Shown here: one piece after another, positions 50,193 through 57,839 of the stretch
Layout of the letters: each line of letters begins with the position of its first letter
How positions within the stretch are numbered: position 1 is the first letter of the stretch
Assembly: GCA_020635795.1 (NCBI GenBank)
Contig: JACJZD010000001.1
Span: 753,001-817,000, forward strand
Source: Flavobacteriales bacterium
GTDB lineage: Bacteria; Bacteroidota; Bacteroidia; Flavobacteriales_E; Vicingaceae
Length of the DNA stretch: 64,000 nt
Direction of reading: 5' to 3'
Notes under the pieces: model-generated
Database searches by the model: none
Told to the model about the DNA's origin: nothing
The model's input: the letters and a program-made list of their open reading frames with translations, nothing else
Position numbers and translations under genes: made by a program

Positions 50193-52436
50193 TTGAAAAA
50201 ATGGACAATTCTACTGGTTGTTATTTTTTTAGGTTTTGGCATAAAATCTAATGCCCAAACATTTGCCCCAAAAGATTTTTATTTAGTCGATTCACTTGAC
50301 TTAAAAGAATTAACACCTCAAGATCGAAGTTTAATTGATTCACTTCTTACCGAATACCATAAATCTACTAGTGATTCTTCAAGATTAAACCTGCTTACCA
50401 TTATTATTTCCGATTGTGAACACGAGATTTGGATAAACTACAATGAAATTCTTCTTCAAGAGGCAAATGCGTTAATTAAAAAAAATAAAAAGAGTAAATC
50501 AGCACTTAAAATCTATAAAAAGTATTTAGCTTCTGCTTATAACAATTATGGCTTCTTATATTTTAAGGAAGATGATCTTGAAAAAGCAAAAATTTATTTA
50601 AACAAAGCTATAGAGGTAAGTCGAGAAATTAACAATAACGATGTGGTTCCAACAGCCTTGAATAATTTGGGTTATATCAATAAACTTCAAGGAGATATTT
50701 TAAAAGCATTAGATTATTATCATCAATCACTTAAGTTAAATACTGAGTTGAAAAACGAAAGGGAAATGGCTTTAGCACTGAATAATATTGGTGGTATCTA
50801 TTTTAAACAAAATGATTTAGACAAAGCATATAAATATTTTTTCGAAGCATTATTGTTAGAGAAAAAAAGTGGAATTCCAAAAGGTGTAGCTAGGCTTTAT
50901 AGTAATATAGGATCAATTTACATGAAGCAAAATAAATTGACTGAAGCGCTTGATTATTTTAATCAATGTCTTAAAATATACAATGAAATAGGTAATTTAA
51001 GTGGAGTTGCTGCAACCACAACAAAGATATCATTGGTTGAAATGGATTTGTATAAATCTAATAATGAAGAACAACAGATAGATTTAAACAAAGTATTAGC
51101 CAAACAAAAAAGTGCTTTAGATTTATTTAAACAAATTAATGAAACAGACAATCAATCTTATGGATATGCAAATATTAGTAGGACATATATTGCTTTGGGA
51201 GATATCAAACAAGCTTTTGAAAATGCTCAGCAGAGTTTTGCTTTAGCCAAAGAAATTGGATATCCAGAAGCATTGAAAAACGCAGCAGAATTAATGAAGG
51301 AGTTGTACCTCAAAAAAGGTGATTATAAAAATGCCTATATGATGCAAGAATTATTCTTCACGATGCAGGATAGCGTAAATAGTCAATCTATTAAAGAGAC
51401 ATCGTTACAAAAGCAATTTCAATATGAATATGAAAAAAAATTAATTGCAGATAGTATTAAAATTGCAGAGAAGGATAAGGTTAATAAAGCAGAATTATCT
51501 GTTAAAGATGAACAAATAAAACGACAAACTACACAACGATATGCTTTGTTTGGAGGAGTAATGATACTCCTAATTTTTGGAGGCTTTACTTATAAACGAT
51601 ACAAGGTTAGTCAAGGACAGAAAAAAATTATTGAAGAACAGAAAGAGATAGTAGAAATAAAGAGTAAGGAAATAACCGATAGTATTAACTATGCCAAGCG
51701 GATTCAAGATGCTATATTGCCTTCTTCAACCGAATTGAAAAAACATTTAAAAGATGGTTTTGTACTGTACTTACCAAAAGATATTGTTGCTGGCGATTTT
51801 TATTGGATGGAAGTATTAAAAGATTCCATTTTGTTAGCTGCTGCAGATTGTACAGGACATGGTGTTCCAGGAGCAATGGTAAGCGTAGTTTGTAACAGTG
51901 CTTTAAATAGAGCTGTTGGCGAATTTCATTTAACTCAACCAGCCGAAATTTTAGATAAGGTTAGAGAATTGGTTATTGAAACCTTTGAGCAAAGTGGTGA
52001 AGAAATGGAGGTTAGAGATGGAATGGATATTTCGTTGGTTAAATTTGGTAGAAATTTGGTTTTAGATAGTGCTATTGAATGGGCAGGAGCAAACAACCCA
52101 TTATGGATAGCGAGAAAAGGCAGTAGCGAGCTACTAGAATACAAACCCAACAAACAACCTATTGGAAGACACTTTAAACAAGATCCTTTTAAAAATCATA
52201 CCATTGAATTGCAAAAGAACGATACCATTTACCTGTTTACGGATGGATATGCTGATCAATTTGGTGGAGATAAAGGAAAAAAAATGATGTACAAACCATT
52301 CAAAGAATTACTACTTTCTATTCAAGATAAAACGATGGATGAGCAAAAAATTGAGTTAGAACAGTTTTTTATGAATTGGAAAGGAGAGTTAGAGCAGGTT
52401 GACGATGTTTGTATTATTGGGGTTAAACTTTCCTAA
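50193..52436 (+). CDS. TPR-coiled coil-SpoIIE serine phosphatase (PP2C family), paralog 1
   Basis: A 747-residue sensor-phosphatase. Signal-type N-terminus, about seven TPR repeats (NNLGYINKLQGDILKALDYYH, ALNNIGGIYFKQND), a membrane helix at ~450 (YALFGGVMILLIFGGFTYK), a coiled coil to DAILPS, and a SpoIIE-type PP2C domain (~505-747) with DIVAGDFYWMEVL, the metal-binding ADCTGHGVPGAMVS, DGMDISLVKFG and LFTDGYADQFGG. TPR is outside, phosphatase in the cytosol. Such proteins act on anti-sigma-factor antagonists; no such partner is near. Starts with TTG directly after the GT2 stop, so it is in the same operon. Confidence 0.92.
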   Translation: MKKWTILLVVIFLGFGIKSNAQTFAPKDFYLVDSLDLKELTPQDRSLIDSLLTEYHKSTSDSSRLNLLTIIISDCEHEIWINYNEILLQEANALIKKNKKSKSALKIYKKYLASAYNNYGFLYFKEDDLEKAKIYLNKAIEVSREINNNDVVPTALNNLGYINKLQGDILKALDYYHQSLKLNTELKNEREMALALNNIGGIYFKQNDLDKAYKYFFEALLLEKKSGIPKGVARLYSNIGSIYMKQNKLTEALDYFNQCLKIYNEIGNLSGVAATTTKISLVEMDLYKSNNEEQQIDLNKVLAKQKSALDLFKQINETDNQSYGYANISRTYIALGDIKQAFENAQQSFALAKEIGYPEALKNAAELMKELYLKKGDYKNAYMMQELFFTMQDSVNSQSIKETSLQKQFQYEYEKKLIADSIKIAEKDKVNKAELSVKDEQIKRQTTQRYALFGGVMILLIFGGFTYKRYKVSQGQKKIIEEQKEIVEIKSKEITDSINYAKRIQDAILPSSTELKKHLKDGFVLYLPKDIVAGDFYWMEVLKDSILLAAADCTGHGVPGAMVSVVCNSALNRAVGEFHLTQPAEILDKVRELVIETFEQSGEEMEVRDGMDISLVKFGRNLVLDSAIEWAGANNPLWIARKGSSELLEYKPNKQPIGRHFKQDPFKNHTIELQKNDTIYLFTDGYADQFGGDKGKKMMYKPFKELLLSIQDKTMDEQKIELEQFFMNWKGELEQVDDVCIIGVKLS

Positions 52437-53992
52437 ATTGTTTTTAAAGAAATAGCATTAGCACATTTTTGCCCATCAATAGCAGCAGAAACAATCCCTC
52501 CTGCATAACCCGCACCTTCACCACATGGATATAAACCTTTTAGTTCGGGGTGTTCCAACGTTTCGTAATCTCTTGGAATTTTAACAGGTGATGATGTTCT
52601 GCTCTCAACAGCAACAATAATAGCTTCTTTGGTTAAGTAACCGTTTATTTTTCTTCCAAAAGCTTTAAAGCCTTCTTGTAAATGGTAAACAATTTTCGGA
52701 GGCAAAATTTCATGTAAAGGAGCTGAAATTACTCCTGGATTGTACGAGCATTTAGGAAGATTAGATGAAGTCTTGTTATTAATGAAATCTATCAATCGTT
52801 GTGCTGGAGCAACCTGACCAAAATTGGTTTCGGCATTATTTTTTCCACCTATAAATGTAGCTCGTTCAACAGATTCTTGAAACTTTAATCCAGCTAATGG
52901 TCCAAAGGCTTTAAACTGTTCAATATCTTCTTGCTCAACAGTAACTACAATTCCCGAATTAGCAAAAGGGTTGTTTCGTTTTGATGGAGACCAGCCGTTG
53001 GTAACAATTTCGCCAGGAGCAGTTGCACAAGGGGCAATTATACCGCCCGGACACATACAAAAAGAAAATACACCGCGTTGTTTAACTTGATGAACCAACT
53101 TGTAAGAAGCAGGAGGTAAATATTCACTTCTAATATCACAATGATATTGAACTTGGTCTATTAATTCTTGTGGATGTTCTACTCTTACTCCCAAAGCAAA
53201 AGGTTTAGATTCAATTAACACCTTCATTTTGTGTAAAAGATAAAAAATATCTCTAGCAGAATGCCCTGTTGCTAAAATGGTGTTATCTGCCAAAAAAACA
53301 TTGTTGTTCTGGTCAACGACTCCTTTTAGATGATTGCTTTCAATTTTTAAATTAACTACTTGTGTGTTGAAATGTATTTCACCACCGTATTGTAATATGG
53401 TTTCTCTTATTGCAGTAACAACTTGAGGGAGCTTGTTTGTACCAATGTGAGGGTGAGCATCAACCAAAATGTTTTCTGTTGCTCCATGTTCTACTAAAAT
53501 GGTTAAAATTTCGTCGATGTTGCCACGTTTTTTTGAGCGGGTATAAAGTTTGCCATCAGAAAATGTACCAGCACCACCTTCACCAAAACAATAATTAGAG
53601 TTTGGATTTACCACTTGATCTTTAGAAATAGCGGCTAAATCTCTTCTTCTGCTTCTTACATCTTTTCCTCGTTCTAAAACAATTGGTTTAAAGCCTAATT
53701 CAATCAGTTTAAGTGCAGCAAACATTCCTGCAGGACCAAAACCTATCACATTAACTTTTGGTTTATCAGTAACATTTTGATAAATGGTTTGTTTTATGGT
53801 GGAAGGAATGGTCTCGTTAATATAAACTTCAACTTTTAAATTGAATTTAACAATGCGTTTACGTGCATCAATGGAGCGTTTAATTACTCTAAAATCAAAC
53901 TCTTTCTTACGGATTTGATTACCAATAATCGTTTTTAATAAAACTTCATTAGCAGCTTCTTCGGGTAAAACAGAAATTTCTATGATTTGCAT
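52433..53992 (-). CDS. FAD-dependent oxidoreductase (NAD(P)/FAD-binding protein)
   Basis: A 519-residue flavoprotein. After a ~75-residue ACT-like N-terminal domain, VNVIGFGPAGMFAALKLIELG is the FAD dinucleotide site (split: GFGPAGMFAA), followed by ERGKDVRSR. The central GEGGAGTFSDGKLYTR and C-terminal GLYPCGEGAGYAGGIVSAA are typical of the large uncharacterised flavoprotein family that includes YhiN-like and geranylgeranyl-reductase-like members. It converges with the phosphatase with a 4-bp overlap. ATG at 53992 preferred over upstream TTG, which would lie in the porT gene. Confidence 0.88.
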   Translation of the reverse strand: MQIIEISVLPEEAANEVLLKTIIGNQIRKKEFDFRVIKRSIDARKRIVKFNLKVEVYINETIPSTIKQTIYQNVTDKPKVNVIGFGPAGMFAALKLIELGFKPIVLERGKDVRSRRRDLAAISKDQVVNPNSNYCFGEGGAGTFSDGKLYTRSKKRGNIDEILTILVEHGATENILVDAHPHIGTNKLPQVVTAIRETILQYGGEIHFNTQVVNLKIESNHLKGVVDQNNNVFLADNTILATGHSARDIFYLLHKMKVLIESKPFALGVRVEHPQELIDQVQYHCDIRSEYLPPASYKLVHQVKQRGVFSFCMCPGGIIAPCATAPGEIVTNGWSPSKRNNPFANSGIVVTVEQEDIEQFKAFGPLAGLKFQESVERATFIGGKNNAETNFGQVAPAQRLIDFINNKTSSNLPKCSYNPGVISAPLHEILPPKIVYHLQEGFKAFGRKINGYLTKEAIIVAVESRTSSPVKIPRDYETLEHPELKGLYPCGEGAGYAGGIVSAAIDGQKCANAISLKTI

Positions 53993-54002
53993 TGACAAAA
54001 AA

Positions 54003-54722
54003 TTATCCTTCAAAAGTAAAGGAAAGCAAGAACATTTTAGATTTTAATTTGTCGATTGGGTCAGAAAAAGCATTGGGTTCTCTAACATGAATATCGTTTA
54101 ATCCATAACTCATTTTTAGCTCTAAGCCAAATTTGAAATATTCTAGATAAAAATCAGTTCCAAAACCAATTTCTCCCATAAAATCGTGTTTTCCCAATTT
54201 TACAAAAATGTCGTTTAAATTGGTGCTATTATTTTGTGCTGATGCATTTGATGCTAAATCTAAACTGTAAGAAGCACCACCAATGATATAAGCGCTGAAG
54301 TTATTAAGCCTGGCCGATTTTATTTTAAGGTTTAAAGGAAAGTTAATTAAAGTTGATTCGATGTCTTTGGTGTAGGTTTTATCACCTTCAAAAGTAGTAA
54401 AGGTGTATATTAACTTACGTTGCGAAAATGCCAAATTTGGTGTAAAACGTAAACCAAAATATTCGCCAAGGTGCATTTCAGAAATAATACCCAGATTAAA
54501 ACCTGTAGTACTTTGAGGTTCGAGAATTAATAAAGAATCGGAATTAAATGTAGGGGGATACCGAGTTAAACGGAAATCGGCAGAATTTATACCGATTAAA
54601 AAGCCAAAATGCATAAACCGATGTTCAAACTTGGGTAAATTCAAAGTAGTCTTTTCTTGTCCAAACATCGAAATAGTAAGGATTAGCAGAAGAAAAGTGA
54701 GTATTGATTGTTGTTTAAACAT
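54003..54722 (-). CDS. porT: PorT family outer-membrane protein (T9SS)
   Basis: A 239-residue beta-barrel protein: signal peptide (ILTFLLLILTISMFGQ), then antiparallel strands with alternating hydrophobic and aromatic residues (FGFLIGINSADFRL, GLRFTPNLAFSQRKL, FLLSFTFEG at the end, C-terminal Phe). This is the PorT/SprT type needed for T9SS export and gliding. The position next to ubiE is the order seen in many Flavobacteria. Only 10 bp separate its stop from the flavoprotein start, so they are probably co-transcribed. Confidence 0.88.
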   Translation of the reverse strand: MFKQQSILTFLLLILTISMFGQEKTTLNLPKFEHRFMHFGFLIGINSADFRLTRYPPTFNSDSLLILEPQSTTGFNLGIISEMHLGEYFGLRFTPNLAFSQRKLIYTFTTFEGDKTYTKDIESTLINFPLNLKIKSARLNNFSAYIIGGASYSLDLASNASAQNNSTNLNDIFVKLGKHDFMGEIGFGTDFYLEYFKFGLELKMSYGLNDIHVREPNAFSDPIDKLKSKMFLLSFTFEG

Positions 54723-54748
54723 GAAACCTAAACGAATCTTTTATGGTT

Positions 54749-55471
54749 TTATTTACTCGCGTAATAAATTGATGCAATTCCAAACATCAACGGCATATTT
54801 TTAATTTCTTTATAACCTAATTTTGATAAAATTTGGACAAATTCTTCTCCTTCAGGAAAAGCATTTACCGATTCTGGTAAATAAGTATAAGCGGCATTGT
54901 CTTTAGAAACTAATTTGCCAATACCTGGTAAAATATTGTTGAAATAGAAATTATAAACTTGTTTAATTGGGAATTTTTTAGGTTTCGAAAACTCTAAGAT
55001 AACGGCTTTACCATTAGGCTTTAACACCCGTAACATTTCGGTTAACCCTTTTTCTAAGTTTTCGAAATTTCTAACGCCAAAACCAACCGTGTAAGCATCA
55101 AAATAACCATTGTCGAATGGTAAGTTTTCAGAATCGCCCAATTGTAAGTCTATTATTGAATCAACTCCTTTTGCTTTAATTTTATCTTTCCCCACGGCTA
55201 ACATACCCTCAGAAATGTCGATTCCAATAATTTTGGTTGGTTTTAATGATAATGCTTCTAGTGCAAAGTCGCCAGTGCCAGTTGCAATGTCTAGCATTAC
55301 TTTTGGTTGATGAGGTTTTAATAATTTGATGGCTTTTTTCCTCCAAAGTATATCAATTCCTAGTGATAAAAAATGATTTAGAAAATCGTACTTTTTTGAG
55401 ATGTTGTTAAACATCGTTGCAACTTGTTCTTTCTTTCCGCCTTGTTGTTCTTTGTAAGGAATAACCGTCAT
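54749..55471 (-). CDS. ubiE: demethylmenaquinone methyltransferase
   Basis: SAM methyltransferase (240 aa) for the last step of menaquinone synthesis. UbiE signatures: KYDFLNHFLSLGIDILWRKKAI, LDIATGTGDFALEAL (SAM motif, ~60-74), and DNGYFDAYTVGFGVRNFENLE, each long run broken at domain edges. Its start is preceded by a TAAATTTG element overlapping the rfaE1 stop region. Upstream of porT by 26 bp. Confidence 0.95.
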   Translation of the reverse strand: MTVIPYKEQQGGKKEQVATMFNNISKKYDFLNHFLSLGIDILWRKKAIKLLKPHQPKVMLDIATGTGDFALEALSLKPTKIIGIDISEGMLAVGKDKIKAKGVDSIIDLQLGDSENLPFDNGYFDAYTVGFGVRNFENLEKGLTEMLRVLKPNGKAVILEFSKPKKFPIKQVYNFYFNNILPGIGKLVSKDNAAYTYLPESVNAFPEGEEFVQILSKLGYKEIKNMPLMFGIASIYYASK

Positions 55472-55518
55472 GCTTGAGTTGAAGTGATATAAATTAATAA
55501 ACCAAATAAATTAGGTTA

Positions 55519-55526
55519 CAAATTTA
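55519..55526 (-). promoter_or_regulatory. -7 promoter element for ubiE-porT
   Basis: TAAATTTG on the minus strand, one base from the end of the rfaE1 stop codon; leader of about 40 nt. Confidence 0.5.
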
Positions 55527-55527
55527 G

Positions 55528-56523
55528 TTATATTAATTTTATTAAAGCCTCGGCCAAAAGTTCTTCTTTTTTGATGGGAACTACACCCACTTTTTCGCAA
55601 ACAATACCTCCTGCTAAATTGCTTAAAGCTGCAATGGTTTGTATGGGTTGTTTTAAAGCTAAACAAAGTGTTGCAACACTTATTACGGTATCTCCAGCAC
55701 CAGAAACATCAGAAATATTTCTAAGGTGTGCTTTTTCGTGGTGTTGTTTGGTTTGGTTAGCAATAAAAACACCGTGTTCTGATAATGTTATAAAAGTAAT
55801 ATCGTTGTTGAGGTGATTGTTTAATAGGTTAATGGCATCGTTAATTTCAGTTAATTCTTTCGGATTAATCTCAATATTCAAACCCTCTCGTAATTCTTTT
55901 AAGTTTGGTTTAAACAACGATACATTATGGTAATGCAAGAAATTCCGTTTTTTTGGGTCGACCGTTGTAGGTATTTTTTTCTCATTGCAAAGCAAAACAA
56001 TTTTGTCAATTACTTGTTGTGAGATAATGCCTTTGTCGTAATCTTCAAAAACTACAGCATCAATTTTTTTTGAGTTAATTAGTGAAGTGATTTTTTCAAT
56101 TAACAATGTTTTATCGTTGGAGTCTAATTCCTTATCCATTTCAGCGTCAACACGTAACATTTGATGATTGTTGCCAATTATACGTGTTTTAACTGTTGTA
56201 ATTCTGTTGTTACTGTTCAGAATTCCTTCGTTTGATAATTGTTTTGATTTCAATAAACTATCAAACAATTTAGCATCATCGTCATTGCCAATAACAGAAC
56301 ATAAAATTGGGTTTGCTCCAAGTTCTTGAATGTTTAACGCTACGTTAGCAGCACCACCTAAACGATTTTCTTTTCGTTGAACCGAAACTACTGGTACAGG
56401 TGCTTCTGGAGAAATACGATCTACTTTACCAAAGTAATAAGAGTCAATCATTACGTCACCAATAATCAATACATTTAGTTTGTTAAAATTGTCGAATAAG
56501 GATATGATGTCTTGTTTGTTCAA
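55528..56523 (-). CDS. rfaE1: D-glycero-beta-D-manno-heptose-7-phosphate kinase domain protein
   Basis: A 331-residue PfkB-type sugar kinase (domain I of HldE). N-terminal LIIGDVMIDSYYFGKVDRISPEAPVPV, then RLGGAANVALNIQELGA, and the C-terminal PfkB signature DVSGAGDTVISVATL with the catalytic Asp. It makes heptose-1,7-bisphosphate for LPS core; the epimerase hldD is at 5.5 kb. The adenylyltransferase domain (domain II) is not fused and not in the window. Start 7 bp after the aminotransferase stop. Confidence 0.92.
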   Translation of the reverse strand: MNKQDIISLFDNFNKLNVLIIGDVMIDSYYFGKVDRISPEAPVPVVSVQRKENRLGGAANVALNIQELGANPILCSVIGNDDDAKLFDSLLKSKQLSNEGILNSNNRITTVKTRIIGNNHQMLRVDAEMDKELDSNDKTLLIEKITSLINSKKIDAVVFEDYDKGIISQQVIDKIVLLCNEKKIPTTVDPKKRNFLHYHNVSLFKPNLKELREGLNIEINPKELTEINDAINLLNNHLNNDITFITLSEHGVFIANQTKQHHEKAHLRNISDVSGAGDTVISVATLCLALKQPIQTIAALSNLAGGIVCEKVGVVPIKKEELLAEALIKLI

Positions 56524-56530
56524 AGCGATT

Positions 56531-57727
56531 TTATTTAAGAAGAGCTAACGTATTTTTCATTCGTTTAATTGCTTCAGTCAATATTTCTTCTGATGTAGCA
56601 TAAGATAAACGGATACAATCTGGATTACCAAAAGCATCGCCAGAAACCATTGCAATTAAACCTTTGTTTAACAAATACATCGATAAATCATCTGCATTAT
56701 GAATGGTAGTTTCACCATCTGTTTTACCAAAAAAGTATGAGACATTTGGGAATACATAAAAAGCACCTTTGGGCACGTTTAATTTTAATCCAGGTATTTC
56801 GCCCATTAATCTCAATACTAAATCCCTACGACTTCTAAACGCTTTTTGCATGGGCTCAACCAATTTTGGGTCGGCCTCTAATGCTGCTTGAGCAGCTTTT
56901 TGCGCAATACTACAAGTTCCAGAAGTAAACTGTCCTTGCATTTTGGTGCAAGCATCGGCAATCCATTTTGGAGCACCAATGTAGCCAATTCTCCAGCCTG
57001 TCATAGCAAAACCTTTAGAAACCCCATTTACAGTTACCACTTGCTCGTTAATAAAATCAAATTGAGCAATGCTTTGGTGTTTGTCTAAAAAATTAATGTG
57101 TTCATAAATCTCGTCAGATACAATAATAATATTAGGGTGTTTGGCTATTAATTGAGCAATTGCAAACAACTCGTCTTTTGAATATACTGAACCACTAGGA
57201 TTACATGGAGAGCTAAACCACAACATGCGTGTTTTTGGTGTTATAGCAGCTTCTAATTGTTGAGGAGTAACTTTAAAATCGTTTTCAATACCCGAATGAA
57301 TGGTTACTGGAATTGCCTCAGCAATTTTAATCATATCGTGGTAACTAACCCAATAAGGTGTAGGTAATAAAACCTCGTCGCCTGGATTTAAAATAGTTAA
57401 CGCCAAATTGGTTAACGAATGCTTAGCACCTGTAGAAACCACAATTTGTTCTGGTGAATAATCCAAGTTGTTATCTCGTTTAAATTTTAAAGAGATGGCT
57501 TTACGCAATTCTGGATAACCAGGAACAGGGGTGTAATGTGTATAGTTTTCGTCGATGGCTTTTTTTGCTGCATCCTTAATAAAATCTGGAGTAGCAAAAT
57601 CGGGTTCACCAATACTTAAACTGATAATGTCTTTACCTTGAGCAATTAATTCTCTACTTAATCTCGCCATGGCAAGGGTTTGCGATTCGCTCAAGCTGTT
57701 TATTCTGTTGGATAAAATATGCTCCAT
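56531..57727 (-). CDS. aspartate-type aminotransferase (PLP class I/II)
   Basis: A 398-residue PLP enzyme of the Ib subgroup. VSTGAKHSLTNL, the WFSSPCNPSGSVYS loop, IIVSDEIYEHINF and the lysine in VNGVSKGFAMTGWRIGYIG fix the family; the C-terminal Arg is in DCIRLSYATSEE. It transaminates aspartate, possibly also prephenate. It is first in a unit with rfaE1. Aspartate aminotransferase is more likely than BioA, which it does not resemble. Confidence 0.93.
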   Translation of the reverse strand: MEHILSNRINSLSESQTLAMARLSRELIAQGKDIISLSIGEPDFATPDFIKDAAKKAIDENYTHYTPVPGYPELRKAISLKFKRDNNLDYSPEQIVVSTGAKHSLTNLALTILNPGDEVLLPTPYWVSYHDMIKIAEAIPVTIHSGIENDFKVTPQQLEAAITPKTRMLWFSSPCNPSGSVYSKDELFAIAQLIAKHPNIIIVSDEIYEHINFLDKHQSIAQFDFINEQVVTVNGVSKGFAMTGWRIGYIGAPKWIADACTKMQGQFTSGTCSIAQKAAQAALEADPKLVEPMQKAFRSRRDLVLRLMGEIPGLKLNVPKGAFYVFPNVSYFFGKTDGETTIHNADDLSMYLLNKGLIAMVSGDAFGNPDCIRLSYATSEEILTEAIKRMKNTLALLK

Positions 57728-57746
57728 ATATTCAATTGATAAGGAA

Positions 57747-57754
57747 CAAAACTA
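57747..57754 (-). promoter_or_regulatory. -7 promoter element for the aminotransferase-rfaE1 unit
   Basis: TAGTTTTG on the minus strand; leader of about 12-19 nt to the ATG at 57727. Confidence 0.5.
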
Positions 57755-57839
57755 ATAAAATAGTTATTATCTCTTTATTTATCTTAAAGAATATAACATA
57801 ATCGACTGTTTTTTATATTTTTATGGATTACAATTAATA

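Noticed and set aside
53993..54013. TTG start of the flavoprotein inside porT
   Set aside because: The ATG at 53992 gives the conserved N-terminus without overlapping porT.
56531..57727. BioA to complete the biotin operon
   Set aside because: Sequence is a class I aspartate-type aminotransferase, not a class III BioA; it is also 46 kb away.
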